Shown: piece after piece, positions 38,642 through 49,013 of the stretch
Position numbering within the stretch: position 1 is the stretch's first letter
Layout: every line of letters begins with the position of its first letter
Virus record (IMG/VR): IMGVR_UViG_3300007512_001945
Span: 1-59,703 of that record
From: a virus
Length of the DNA: 59,703 bases
Reading direction: 5' to 3' (one strand)
The notes under the pieces: generated by a model
The model's database searches: none
Told to the model about the DNA's origin: nothing
What the model saw: only the letters and a program-made list of their open reading frames with translations
Position numbers and translations under genes: made by a program

Positions 38642-40127
38642 GGTTCCTCGTGCATGGGAAAGGTCTGAATTTTCGACCCCCCACGAGGCTAGCCAAGTGG
38701 ATAATGAGCTTCTGCGCCAAGCAGATCGATATGATATCTATGGCGAGAGAGAAGTGTTTATTGTCCGCGTGCTCACGCGACCTGTTCCCCTAAGTGCTGA
38801 TGATTTTAAAGCAGTAATGGGCGCTAGCGGCGACGACGCCGTACTTCTGGAGGGTTCCTCCGCCGCTAAAATTGTTTTTGTGGGGCGAATTGAGCCCGAC
38901 GACGCCCCATCACCACACGCGACGATTCCGGATCCATGCAGCAGTGCGGTAGGAACAAACCCCGGCTGTGCAGCAAAAATAGTATCTTGGCATACTAAGT
39001 TTTTTTCAAGATCAGATTACGAAGGAAAGGTACCTGAGATCGGCGACCTTGTAAAGGTTAAAATTTCCCCGGGCACTTTTAAGTATAACCTACAATATGC
39101 GTATTTTGACACACTGGAGGCGGCAGGTGACGCTGTACCGCCCGCCGCTAACTGCTCTCACCTCGACGCCTTGTTCAAGGGGTTCGATCACAAAAACTTG
39201 GGCACGATTATTCCTCCGGAGGATCTTAACCCAGAAACCGGTAAAAGCGATGATAAATGCAAAGCTGAAACCCCAATTAGTCAAATAGATTGGAGTTCAA
39301 TTCGCTCAAAAGCCATGAAGACCTGTAAGAGCACCACAAAGGGATGCTCGATGTGCGCCTGCAAGATCCCAGATAGCGTAGGTAGTAACTGGAGAAGTCC
39401 ACAACCTACGCTCGGGAACTTACTGTGGATGAAGAAAACCAATAAAATCAAGCGCATTTTAAAATATAACGGTAATGACGAGATTGGTTACGATCCACAC
39501 ACAAAAACCATATCAGGCACCAAGGGAGTTTGTGTGGGCGGCGACGTCGAGAAAGAATATGCAAAAAGATTAGGTATGGAATATCAGCGCACCAGCGCGC
39601 ATAAAGGCGGGCAGATGGGGTACGGCTACAAGAAGTCTGTAGATCATGCAAATAAAGTGCTTAAACAAGGAAACACATTGGTTCATTGTACACACGGAGC
39701 CGACCGTACTGGTATGATAGTTGGCGCGTGGATAAAGTCCAAAGAAGGCGGAAAGAAGATAACTGGCTGTTATGCCCTTTGGAAGTATGCAACATCTTTC
39801 AACAGTTGGAAAGGCTATATTTGCAGAAGCGCAAATCTAGGTTTCGCCGCATATTTCGATGCACTGTGTCCTATGACGACATTTTGTAATGGAGATATGT
39901 ATGAGAAGTGCGCCGCATGCAAAAAGGCAGGCGTGAAACACGGTACTTTCGGCGGTCCACTAATACCCGCAGGCTGGAAACCATCGGGAGTTAACCCGAA
40001 AGACCCGCCAAACAAATGCAAAAAATACCCGGGAACTACGTATTTTAAAGGAACTGCGAAGTATCAAGAGGGTTGTTGGTCTGGAAGTGATTCTGAGGGC
40101 TGGAAGAAGGTAGGAAACGCGGAGTAA
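38631..40127 (+). CDS. Baseplate hub-like protein with protein tyrosine phosphatase signature
   Basis: 498 aa. Residues 1-210 match the next gene closely: REVFIVRVLTRPVPLSADDF, GCAAKIVSWHTKFFSRSDY, IGDLVKVKISPGTFKYNLQ, ALFKGFDH. This looks like a gp5-type OB-fold hub domain. Residues 290-400 are different: VHCTHGADRTGMIV carries H352-C353-x5-R359-T, the PTP/dual-specificity phosphatase P-loop. A preceding KGVCVGGDVEKEYAKRLGM and following LWKYATSFNSW are helical. The C-terminus has eight Cys in short repeats (CNGDMYEKCAACKKAGVK). No clear WPD Asp is seen, so activity needs test. Confidence 0.75.
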   Translation: MSTKVPRAWERSEFSTPHEASQVDNELLRQADRYDIYGEREVFIVRVLTRPVPLSADDFKAVMGASGDDAVLLEGSSAAKIVFVGRIEPDDAPSPHATIPDPCSSAVGTNPGCAAKIVSWHTKFFSRSDYEGKVPEIGDLVKVKISPGTFKYNLQYAYFDTLEAAGDAVPPAANCSHLDALFKGFDHKNLGTIIPPEDLNPETGKSDDKCKAETPISQIDWSSIRSKAMKTCKSTTKGCSMCACKIPDSVGSNWRSPQPTLGNLLWMKKTNKIKRILKYNGNDEIGYDPHTKTISGTKGVCVGGDVEKEYAKRLGMEYQRTSAHKGGQMGYGYKKSVDHANKVLKQGNTLVHCTHGADRTGMIVGAWIKSKEGGKKITGCYALWKYATSFNSWKGYICRSANLGFAAYFDALCPMTTFCNGDMYEKCAACKKAGVKHGTFGGPLIPAGWKPSGVNPKDPPNKCKKYPGTTYFKGTAKYQEGCWSGSDSEGWKKVGNAE

Positions 40128-40129
40128 TT

Positions 40130-41383
40130 ATGAGCAAAAGAAAACATGACAAATCGAATGTGTCCACTCCGGCTGGCGCCAGTCAGTTTAAGGCGCATGC
40201 CACGCGCCAAACTCTAGCATATGATGCTTATGGCGCCCGCACGACGTTCATCGTGAGGGTTCTAACTCGCCCTATTCCAATGAGTGCAGACGATTTTAAA
40301 ACAGTAATGGCTGCTTCGGATGCCGATTCTGCAATATGGGAAGTCGACGCCACCGCAGCAACCCGAATTGTCTTTATGGGAAGAATATTGCAGGACGAGA
40401 TGGATGCCCCATCACCCCATTCAACCCTTCCAGATCCATGTCAGGATTGGACCATTAAAACAAAAGGCGGCGTACAGCCGGGCTGCGCAGCAAAAATAGT
40501 ATCGTGGCACACCCGCTTTTTCTCAAGATCAGATTATAACGGGAAGGTCCCGGGAATAGGAGATAAAGTAAGGGTGACTTTATCCACCGGAGATTTCAAA
40601 TATAATTTGCAAAATGCATATTTTGAAACCCTAGAGTCGGTTGAACTGGCTGACTCCGACGAAAGTTGCCAATCAAGCTTAGAGGCTTTGTTCAAAGGGT
40701 TTGATCATACACAATTAGGAGAGGTGTATGATATTTCATCCGAAGTCGCCAAAAGGAGCAAGAAAAAGGGAGACTGCCACAAGCCCGGACCGCCGTACAC
40801 GTCAGCGGTCGCCGCCAGCCCAACAGCCAATCACAGTACCGCTGCCCATGTTAGTTTTTTCAAGAAAATGCGCGCCGCCCTTCCTACGAGCAAATTTAGT
40901 GATGAATTTATATACGGTATGATGGGAAATGTTGCACACGAGAGCAACTTCAAGCCCACGATATCTGGGGATCCAGAGTGCAAAGAGCCCGCCCGTATGA
41001 TGAAAGGATGGGGCTATTCCGGCGGCAAGAAGGGTGAACGCACAACCCTCTACGCAGCCCATGGCTTCTTCCAAATGAATACATGCCGCGCCGGCGCGAT
41101 GGGCAGACAGATGTTAGCCTACCACGGCATCACTACAATGCCGGAACAAGCATCGGACAAAGCGTATAAAATACTTACTAGCGGTGACAATCAAATAAAG
41201 TTCATGGCGTGGCGCCTGCAGAAGTATGGAGGCTCTTTCACCGACACCGGCACCGCTGCCATCGCCAAATATACGGATTGGTTCTTGCTAAAAGTTGAAA
41301 ACCCCGGCTGCCCCGCGGGCTCTCGTAAGTCACGCACTGATCACGCATTAGGATATGCAGCCAGCATTCCTCCAAAGTTGTGA
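40130..41383 (+). CDS. Baseplate hub-like protein with lysozyme-like domain
   Basis: 417 aa. The N-terminal 200 residues are paralogous to the previous gene (TTFIVRVLTRPIPMSADDF, GCAAKIVSWHTRFFSRSDYN, IGDKVRVTLSTGDFKYNLQ). From about residue 235: SFFKKMRAALPTSKFSDEFI, MGNVAHESNFKPTISGD with the likely catalytic Glu, AAHGFFQMNT and MLAYHGITTM, which fit a phage tail lysozyme/transglycosylase. It would cut peptidoglycan during DNA entry, as T4 gp5 does. Starts 2 bp after the PTP gene. Confidence 0.82.
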   Translation: MSKRKHDKSNVSTPAGASQFKAHATRQTLAYDAYGARTTFIVRVLTRPIPMSADDFKTVMAASDADSAIWEVDATAATRIVFMGRILQDEMDAPSPHSTLPDPCQDWTIKTKGGVQPGCAAKIVSWHTRFFSRSDYNGKVPGIGDKVRVTLSTGDFKYNLQNAYFETLESVELADSDESCQSSLEALFKGFDHTQLGEVYDISSEVAKRSKKKGDCHKPGPPYTSAVAASPTANHSTAAHVSFFKKMRAALPTSKFSDEFIYGMMGNVAHESNFKPTISGDPECKEPARMMKGWGYSGGKKGERTTLYAAHGFFQMNTCRAGAMGRQMLAYHGITTMPEQASDKAYKILTSGDNQIKFMAWRLQKYGGSFTDTGTAAIAKYTDWFLLKVENPGCPAGSRKSRTDHALGYAASIPPKL

Positions 41384-41410
41384 AAGTAAACCAATTTTTG
41401 TACAAAAAAC

Positions 41411-41417
41411 TATTTAT
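41411..41417 (+). promoter_or_regulatory. TATTTAT box upstream of spike gene
   Basis: TATTTAT 26 bases before ATG 41437 in the non-coding gap after the lysozyme hub gene. Confidence 0.3.
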
Positions 41418-41436
41418 TCGAGGTAGAATATAAAAC

Positions 41437-42471
41437 ATGTCAAGTAAAAAACCCATTTATGATCCGAAGCTATTAGCCGGACAACGAAAAGAGGCTGCAG
41501 CGCGCACGCTTGAAAATCTGCTAAACATGGCAGATCAAAAAACTGTGAGTGCTTTAACGGGAGATGCAAAAGCTTCTTTCATCCCGCAAGGCGCAGGCAT
41601 TAGCCACACACCTGTTCTTAAGCCTACGATTAACTTTAATGCAGCACCAGATGAAATGCAAGTTGGTCCCGGCGGCAATACGGCAATTGTTTTTGGACGA
41701 GACAGACCCGCCTCTGAAGCCAGTGGCTGGGGCGCAAAAGGTTCCAATACTTGCGACACCATCGACATTGTAGCAGGTCGAAGCTCGGCTGCACGCGGTG
41801 GAAAGGGTCCCACCCCGGGCTCCGTCGTTGAGCCGAATCTCACAAACGACGCCGCCCGCATATATATTAGTCAACTTACGGACGTTGACCTTAACTTTGG
41901 CATCGCCGGCGGGAAACAAGGTCTTATGAAAGAGCGCTCCGCAATCGCCATGAAAGCTGATGGGATTCGTGTCATCGGCAAAGAGGGCGTGAAGATTGTG
42001 ACCGGTCGCTCATTTGCCTTTAAAGCTGGACCCAGCGGAGAGAAAAACACGCTTGGCGGCACTAATAAAAAGCCGGCACCCAAGATTGAACTCCTCGCAG
42101 GAAACCATGATGGAGAACAAGTCATAAAAGCCACCAAGTGGCTTCCCAAACAAAATATTAAAAATTTGCAAGGAGTAGCCCGCGGCGAAAATACCAGAGA
42201 CGCCCTCCGAGGTTTGGGTGAAATTGTTGAACAACTTATAGGCACTGTGAATCAAATGGCAGACATCCAACTTAAGACCAACAGTTTATTTGGGGCGAAT
42301 ATATGGCACTCCCACTACCAACCAGCAGCACTAGATGCTGGGTTGAAATATCTTCTGTTTGTTCAGAGTTCTCTATGGCACACGCGCATTAACAAAATCA
42401 TTTGGGAACTTAATTATACGTATCCTTTTGGATACAAGTACGTCCTGAGTAGAAACGTATATTCCACATAA
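41437..42471 (+). CDS. Putative baseplate spike or hub-associated protein
   Basis: 344 aa. The middle has repeats of short strands with Gly turns (MKADGIRVIGKEGVKIVTGR, NTAIVFGRDRPASEA) like the beta-helix of gp5 C-terminal/VgrG spikes. Its position directly after two hub proteins supports this. The end is hydrophobic and aromatic (NKIIWELNYTYPFGYKYVL). No residue-level proof. Confidence 0.6.
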   Translation: MSSKKPIYDPKLLAGQRKEAAARTLENLLNMADQKTVSALTGDAKASFIPQGAGISHTPVLKPTINFNAAPDEMQVGPGGNTAIVFGRDRPASEASGWGAKGSNTCDTIDIVAGRSSAARGGKGPTPGSVVEPNLTNDAARIYISQLTDVDLNFGIAGGKQGLMKERSAIAMKADGIRVIGKEGVKIVTGRSFAFKAGPSGEKNTLGGTNKKPAPKIELLAGNHDGEQVIKATKWLPKQNIKNLQGVARGENTRDALRGLGEIVEQLIGTVNQMADIQLKTNSLFGANIWHSHYQPAALDAGLKYLLFVQSSLWHTRINKIIWELNYTYPFGYKYVLSRNVYST

Positions 42472-42483
42472 AAAGAAAACAAA

Positions 42484-45400
42484 ATGGCAAAATCTGAATT
42501 TTTAAAATGGCAGGATAGGAACAACAATCTCATTCATGACGCTTGTCCCGAAGACGACGAGTTCAAGGAGGTAAAAAATTGTCCCGACTGTAAACCAAAC
42601 CCTAACGCTGTTCTTCCAAACTGGAAGAAAAGAAAGCGCGATGAGCCGTGGTTTAACGATAAATACTGCACGTTTCAAGTAACAGTTCCTACGCATTACG
42701 CTTCTCTTATAAGCGATTCTGCGACGGACGCTGATTATGTAAAGTCGATGTTTCAAGAATATGAGTTATCGGCGATCAAGTCACTACTAAACAACTTTAA
42801 CAAGAAGAATGACGAATACACTCAAGAACTCTTGTCTGAGGTAATTCAATATACAAAATATGACCTCGCGCCAAACGCGGCATCGCGTGTAAAACTGTTG
42901 TATACGATCCCTTACGAGCATTTTGCTCCACTGGAGGACTCGATAAATGATGATGAGGACGAAGAAGAAGAAGCCGGTCCTAGGACGGTCACCTATGTTG
43001 CACATGAAATTGCACCCAAGCTAAATGTTTTCCGGCGCGCCATGCACCTATACGGTCGCTACTATAGAGTTTTTAGTGCCGTCGAATCGGGCACCTTTGT
43101 GTTTGATCAGGCTCCACTCACAGGAAAAGTTTTTACGACCGGTCACTTTGATAGCTATGGAGATGGATTGGGGGATCGCGGCAGTACTATGTGGGGCTTA
43201 CTCAATTCTTTGGATGAATGGTTGAATCAAAAAGACTATAATATTTTTGGCGTTGGTGATATTTCGTTTTTTAAGACCCGGGTAGACAAATTAGAATTTA
43301 CATTTAGTGAAGAATATAAGCTTGTAAAATTGCGCGCATACGCACAGGGTTGCCCCGAAGCGCCCATTACATGGAAGATGGACCCTGAAGACATGGATGG
43401 ACCACTGGCGACACTCTCAAACAATGAGCACTGGAAAGATCCCACAGCCTGTGCATACTTCTCACGTCTCGAAGAACTGGAAGCATCGATCACATCCCGC
43501 GTAGAAACGCCGTGGACCGAGATTATTGAGAAATATACGTATCCAAAGGTAATTGCCAAGTTTAACTATCCTCGCGAAGAGGTAGACGATCCCTCTCTTA
43601 CAACCGCCAGTTGTGTGGTCGAGGCTCTAGACAACGAATTTAAACAGCTTGGTCAAGACATTTTAGATGATGTGTTTAGTATTGGAGATGCTTTAGCCTA
43701 TGCCTTCAATAAAAACATGTGCAAAAAGGATCTAAACGAAGCCCTCGACGCAAAAAATCACCTCGGCATATTATATGATCCGACAAAGCCGCAAGACAAA
43801 AAAAATAAAAAAAGCATGTGGGCGATGGCACAAGAGCAAGCCTACAAAAAGCTCAATAAAGACGATCAAGTTTTTGCGAGATTCTGCCAATCAATGGGTA
43901 CCGCCAAAGTTTCCTCATCTAGCTTTTTTGTCAAAATGTTTGGAAGTTCAGATTCTAAAGTGTTAGACGAATTTTATTCGATGTCCGAAGGCGGGCTCGA
44001 TATAGTCATGTCGTGCGGCTTGTTTGACATGATGTTGGATGCAATCAAATGTTTGTTTAAGGGCTTGACTCTGGAACAAGCATTAGCTAGTGTAGCAAAG
44101 GCAGCGCTGGAATCAATGAACATAACCAACTTTGGAGATTTGTTCGTTGGTTTACCTCCTGACAAACAAGCCAAACTGCACGAAATGGTGAAGAAGAAGC
44201 TTGAATCAGGTGACTTCTTTAAAGCAGGCTCCGGCGGTGAAGACGCGAGTAAGCGCATTGAGAACAAAGACAGCACCACTGCCCCAGAGAACACCCCTTT
44301 CTTTGGAGAAGTAAAGTTTATAGTACCATGGAAAGACAAAGAAGCCATTGATGCTGAGAAAAAAGCACAAGAGCGCCCCGCTTCATCATCCCGTCGAACA
44401 CTGGCGCAACAATATCAGCAAGCTGACGACGCCCGCGGCGCCCAAACAAACGTTGTTATGCAGGCATATGTAGCTGCGTTGTTGGATGAGTATATGGATG
44501 ACCTACTTGGTCTCGTGGATATGCTAAATAAATACCCCGGCGCTCAAATGATCGCCAACATCATTGCCTTGATTGATTGCCCGGGTCCACCGATGCTTGA
44601 GCCAAGCGTTATGGATTTCATCAAAAGCATCGAGTTGCCATTCTGCCGCGATATTAATGGAATCGTCGTTCCGGGATTTAACAACCCCTTTGGTTGGATC
44701 CCAGACTGGGCAGACCTGAAGAAGAAAATATTTGAAATTTTCAAAATGGTTATTCAACAAATTGTAATGAGCATAATGATCAAAATCATTGTCAAGCTAT
44801 GTCAAATGTTAGGAGATGCGATCTGTAAAGCCTTAGAAGTCGTAGGCGACGTAGCAACCGCGTTGCCCGGCATGATGACCGGCAGAACACAACTCGCGGA
44901 CGTTATCCGCGACGCACTCTGCGGAGAAGATGCATCCCAGCAGCAAGTTGAAGACACCGTAGCAGACATGTTTGCCAAATTGGGTGTCGGCGGCGCAGCG
45001 TTGGCTGACAAAAATGCAGTTATGAATTTCGCCGGTGACCTATCGTCGGCGGTCACCACGCAAGAACTGAATGATGCCCTCACAGGGAATGCCTCGGACG
45101 AGTTCTTGGAAGTCGCCGACGGACTGGTCGAATATGAATACCCTCAGTTTCGTAATGGTCTGCGCAACAAAAGAGCTTTTGCGGACTTTTTCGGTGCCAT
45201 GGGCAACTTAATGCCGGCAAGCGTCAAAGCCGCCATGGAAGATATGCTAGAAGCAATGCCAGAGACAGGAGCATTGCCAGCAAACCCGTCATTGTGTGCT
45301 TCTGAAGAAGATTTAGATAATTTCCAAGAATTGCGCTGTACCTTATTAGAGGGTCGTGCAACCCCAACACAATGTCGGGAAATGTTCGACAACATGCAAA

Positions 45401-48400
45401 ACGAAAAATTAGAAGACCTTGAAGACCTTGCCAATGTTTTGCAGAAGGGTATTGGAGAAGCTATCGCCGACCAAATGCCCCCTCTGGTATCTTCTCCCGG
45501 TTGCGATGATGGATTGATTCCGTTTGAAGCAGAGGAAACTGTTAAGGGCGCCGGCGCTCTTTTCGATGCCACCTTGAAGCAAGTAAAAGTTGATTTCTCA
45601 CAAGATATGCTTGGAAATGGAGGGCTGTTTGCCGGCGACGATGACTGGGGATTCATTAATATGATTTTGTCAGATACGAACGGTATGCCCTTAACTGCTC
45701 ATCATCGCTTAACATATAGAGACCGCGACCGCGTCGACTTTGTTGTGGCTCAGGGTGCCGAGGACAACGGAGACTGGTGGGCTTCCCTCTTCCCAGACCC
45801 ACCGGCGAAGAAAAAACAAGAAGGTCAGTACCCCGGCTTGGTCGCCGGCTGGCTCCGCAAATCGATGAGCGAGATGAATACGAACTTTGATTCCAACAAC
45901 GACTGGCAGGATGCCGAAGTATTCTACAGGAGCTTCGAAGACTTAGGGTTCGATGGTATGTGGGGAAGCCGCCCGGATATTAACCTCATCTCAATGCCTG
46001 ATTATGGATACAATGTAAAGTTCGGAGTTCAATATCAAAACGAACAGCTTAAAATAACACGCGCTGGCAGAAAAGATCATACCGACATCCAACTACAGTT
46101 TAGAGATAATAACATGGGCGCCGCATCTGCCGAGAAAAACCAAACGTATTTCTCGTACGGGTTTAATGTAAACATGTACTTGTCAGATCTAGAGGAAACC
46201 AATGGCGTCATCCACAATATAGAATCTGACAACGTAAGAATGAGTATCGTAAGTGTAACAAACCCGCTGTCCGCTCCGATCAACAAACATGGAAAGACCG
46301 AGGAGGAGATTGAAGAGGAAGAAGAAGCCCGCGCCCAAATTCTCGTGGATCTGATCACCGAGGGAGGGACCATAGAAGACATTCTCATTAAAGATCGAGT
46401 ATATGAATTTGTCTCGCACGAATCAACTCTCCAAGACCTAGATCTGTCAGAGTATCCAAAGTTTGCGTCAGCATTCAGTACGAAACAAAGGTATATACCC
46501 CAAGTGCTCCTTTTGCAAGAGATGTGCTCGGACAATCCGGCTGATCAACCGGATATTGCAGACGTGAAAACGTTTTACGATTCGTTTATTACAGAGATAG
46601 TAGCCAAATTAACTGGAGATGTGGTGGGCAACCTTCCCTCTTGGAGTTATGGCGCCAAATATGACGATTTGACCGTAGAGGATACCGAATATGTTCTTAA
46701 GAGAGGGCAAGCATACCTCAAAGATGGGAGCGCGGCTGTGGGTGGCACTCCCTATGGCGACGGGTATCTTCCAAACGCTGATGGAAAACTGAAAAAGATC
46801 ACAAGCGACGATAGCATCTTAGGATACAGCAGGATGGAGCACAAGGAGCTTCGTGGCACTAGCACCCGCGAGAACCGTGTCTTTTACCTAGATCCAGCCA
46901 CCTACGGCGGCTCATACGCCAATCCTCCCTTTTATATTAAACCGCTAAAGAGCGACGGCTGGCTCGGAATGGTGGAAGTATTGTTCCCGGAGTTAAGTCC
47001 GTGTAAGCCACAGCTAACCGATCTCATAGACTTCGCCGATATCGAGGAGGAAATAACCAAAGCATACTCCTTAATGCCAGAAGACGAAAGAATCAAGAAC
47101 GACCCTGATTGTGTGATGGAGCTTCCTTACAATAGAATTTTGATGCGCCCGAACCGGGCAGGCATCGAGGGAATTATTTTAGCCACCTGCCGGATATTTG
47201 CCAGCACTCACTTGCTTAAGAGTTTAGCAACGACCACGACGTTTTACCCAACCTTCCCTAGCACGTTTGGTTCGATTTATGCAGCATATGTAGTAGAGTC
47301 TATGGAAGCGTCACTTAGAGATGCCCAGAGTGCCGGCTGGGAATTCTGGAACTCCTTTAAGGACGACGAATTTTGGTATGCGTTTCTAGAGCAATCCGTG
47401 CAGATGTATAGCCGCAGAATCGATGCGGATCCTCCAACGATTGAGGACCCACCTGCGCATGTTATCGATGCATTGAACCGAATCAATGACATGAAAGAGC
47501 GTTACACTTATCCATGGTCAGATGATTTGGACGCTGCTCGCGATGCCGGAGAAGCCCAAGCATGGCCATGGGACACTCTCGATAGTTGGAGAACCGAAAA
47601 GAATTTTGAAGCAATCCAAGCCACGGAAGAGGATGCCAAAATTGTATTGAAAGAACTCGTGATGACTGAGTTGAATGTAATGGGCAAAAAGTTTGTTGAT
47701 AATTTGAAAGCTGTCGGAATGGTGCCAAAGTATAAAGATATGGACTATTACTTTATGCAACGTTTCTGCACCGGGGGTGAGGGACTTGATATAGATAAGG
47801 AAATCATTCCAGAAATCCAAAAACTCCCGACACCAGAGAATCCGGATCCAAACGAAGACGGCTCCAAGTTCCCCGGTCCATATTATACCGATGGCGGAGA
47901 ACTCTCCACGCAACCCGAGGGACATGACTATGTTGGATACTATCATGTATCCGAAGATGAAATGGGCAATGTAATCTACATGCAGGGCGAAGCCCACTCG
48001 GACACTCCTCACGGAGAATTGACAGTATACGCGGACAATATTATCATACCGATTGGGGACGTTGCCGATTATCGCGCCTCGGGAACCACAACCGCCGGCG
48101 CCCCCTTTAAGCTTGAAAAGTTCATTGAGATCAATGGTGAAAGGTACATGGTAGAAACCGCCTACAATAAAATTACTTCCAACGATCCTGAAGCCAATTT
48201 GCACGATATCTATCCCGGCACACTTAAGACAGTTACTTCAACGGTAACTGATCCCACCACTAACGAGAAATATGAAAAAGTAGTAGGAATAGAGGGGCAC
48301 ATGGGAGTGCGATATGGACTACAACTTGGATTAGTGATCGAAGGCAAAACATATGGCATGACAACAGTTAAAATGGACGCTTTGGATCTTCCTGTCAAAT

Positions 48401-48987
48401 CGTTTAAAAAGTTCACTGGCGACAGCAATATCCTCTATTGCTTAATAAAAATGCTCAAAGAGGATCCTGCGTTCTTAGCACTGTCGCGATACGTAATCAG
48501 CACTAGTAAATTTACGTCGCTTCTCGCGATTTATAACGATATGGGTCTGCTGCCCTCTATCGGAGAATTAACCACCGCGAAGGGCGCGAATAAAGAAGAC
48601 TCCGGCAAACCCGGCATGATGTTTAACGCTGTGCCAAACGCCATGACAGGAGAGCCCGCCGGGCTTTCTTATAATGAAGGTTGGGAATTCGGAAATGACC
48701 GAAAACCTTCAAATTGGACATGGGGGATCCGAGAGTGGGACGATTGGGATAAGGTTTTGTTAAGAAAATCTAAATCCCGCATTAAGAAAGTTTTTAAAGC
48801 ATTTTATAATATTAGAGATTTCAACTCTGAAGGAGATGGCGAGGGTCTTGATTTTACTAGAGTTTGGATCAATAATCTCAAAACCGCTATGTTACCGCCC
48901 GCCGGCATGAACCTTTTCAGTGGATGGGCTAAATGGCGCCGCCGGACTAATCCTTTCAATGCCGACGGTAAATTATGCAAAAAGTGA
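42484..48987 (+). CDS. Giant baseplate/tail structural protein, 2167 aa
   Basis: Full-length, 2167 aa, between the spike-like gene and gp25. N-terminus is Cys-rich (KNCPDCKPNPNAVLPNW). An acidic insert (DEDEEEEAG) near residue 160. Around residue 755 a hydrophobic run (FKMVIQQIVMSIMIKIIVKL) could be a membrane or buried helix. Middle and C-terminal parts contain many W/Y-rich loops and PPA-, PGLV-type turns. No enzyme motif was recognised. By context it is baseplate, perhaps tape-measure-linked or a hub ring. Confidence 0.7.
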   Translation: MAKSEFLKWQDRNNNLIHDACPEDDEFKEVKNCPDCKPNPNAVLPNWKKRKRDEPWFNDKYCTFQVTVPTHYASLISDSATDADYVKSMFQEYELSAIKSLLNNFNKKNDEYTQELLSEVIQYTKYDLAPNAASRVKLLYTIPYEHFAPLEDSINDDEDEEEEAGPRTVTYVAHEIAPKLNVFRRAMHLYGRYYRVFSAVESGTFVFDQAPLTGKVFTTGHFDSYGDGLGDRGSTMWGLLNSLDEWLNQKDYNIFGVGDISFFKTRVDKLEFTFSEEYKLVKLRAYAQGCPEAPITWKMDPEDMDGPLATLSNNEHWKDPTACAYFSRLEELEASITSRVETPWTEIIEKYTYPKVIAKFNYPREEVDDPSLTTASCVVEALDNEFKQLGQDILDDVFSIGDALAYAFNKNMCKKDLNEALDAKNHLGILYDPTKPQDKKNKKSMWAMAQEQAYKKLNKDDQVFARFCQSMGTAKVSSSSFFVKMFGSSDSKVLDEFYSMSEGGLDIVMSCGLFDMMLDAIKCLFKGLTLEQALASVAKAALESMNITNFGDLFVGLPPDKQAKLHEMVKKKLESGDFFKAGSGGEDASKRIENKDSTTAPENTPFFGEVKFIVPWKDKEAIDAEKKAQERPASSSRRTLAQQYQQADDARGAQTNVVMQAYVAALLDEYMDDLLGLVDMLNKYPGAQMIANIIALIDCPGPPMLEPSVMDFIKSIELPFCRDINGIVVPGFNNPFGWIPDWADLKKKIFEIFKMVIQQIVMSIMIKIIVKLCQMLGDAICKALEVVGDVATALPGMMTGRTQLADVIRDALCGEDASQQQVEDTVADMFAKLGVGGAALADKNAVMNFAGDLSSAVTTQELNDALTGNASDEFLEVADGLVEYEYPQFRNGLRNKRAFADFFGAMGNLMPASVKAAMEDMLEAMPETGALPANPSLCASEEDLDNFQELRCTLLEGRATPTQCREMFDNMQNEKLEDLEDLANVLQKGIGEAIADQMPPLVSSPGCDDGLIPFEAEETVKGAGALFDATLKQVKVDFSQDMLGNGGLFAGDDDWGFINMILSDTNGMPLTAHHRLTYRDRDRVDFVVAQGAEDNGDWWASLFPDPPAKKKQEGQYPGLVAGWLRKSMSEMNTNFDSNNDWQDAEVFYRSFEDLGFDGMWGSRPDINLISMPDYGYNVKFGVQYQNEQLKITRAGRKDHTDIQLQFRDNNMGAASAEKNQTYFSYGFNVNMYLSDLEETNGVIHNIESDNVRMSIVSVTNPLSAPINKHGKTEEEIEEEEEARAQILVDLITEGGTIEDILIKDRVYEFVSHESTLQDLDLSEYPKFASAFSTKQRYIPQVLLLQEMCSDNPADQPDIADVKTFYDSFITEIVAKLTGDVVGNLPSWSYGAKYDDLTVEDTEYVLKRGQAYLKDGSAAVGGTPYGDGYLPNADGKLKKITSDDSILGYSRMEHKELRGTSTRENRVFYLDPATYGGSYANPPFYIKPLKSDGWLGMVEVLFPELSPCKPQLTDLIDFADIEEEITKAYSLMPEDERIKNDPDCVMELPYNRILMRPNRAGIEGIILATCRIFASTHLLKSLATTTTFYPTFPSTFGSIYAAYVVESMEASLRDAQSAGWEFWNSFKDDEFWYAFLEQSVQMYSRRIDADPPTIEDPPAHVIDALNRINDMKERYTYPWSDDLDAARDAGEAQAWPWDTLDSWRTEKNFEAIQATEEDAKIVLKELVMTELNVMGKKFVDNLKAVGMVPKYKDMDYYFMQRFCTGGEGLDIDKEIIPEIQKLPTPENPDPNEDGSKFPGPYYTDGGELSTQPEGHDYVGYYHVSEDEMGNVIYMQGEAHSDTPHGELTVYADNIIIPIGDVADYRASGTTTAGAPFKLEKFIEINGERYMVETAYNKITSNDPEANLHDIYPGTLKTVTSTVTDPTTNEKYEKVVGIEGHMGVRYGLQLGLVIEGKTYGMTTVKMDALDLPVKSFKKFTGDSNILYCLIKMLKEDPAFLALSRYVISTSKFTSLLAIYNDMGLLPSIGELTTAKGANKEDSGKPGMMFNAVPNAMTGEPAGLSYNEGWEFGNDRKPSNWTWGIREWDDWDKVLLRKSKSRIKKVFKAFYNIRDFNSEGDGEGLDFTRVWINNLKTAMLPPAGMNLFSGWAKWRRRTNPFNADGKLCKK

Positions 48988-48988
48988 G

Positions 48989-48995
48989 TATTTAT
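48989..48995 (+). promoter_or_regulatory. TATTTAT box upstream of gp25-like gene
   Basis: TATTTAT 25 bases before ATG 49014, overlapping the 3' end and following gap of the giant gene. Confidence 0.3.
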
Positions 48996-49013
48996 GATAA
49001 GAGGGACTAAAAC

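Noticed and set aside
47518-48204. A 228-aa minus-strand ORF
   Set aside because: Antisense shadow of the 2167-aa structural gene, which has clear protein character across this region.
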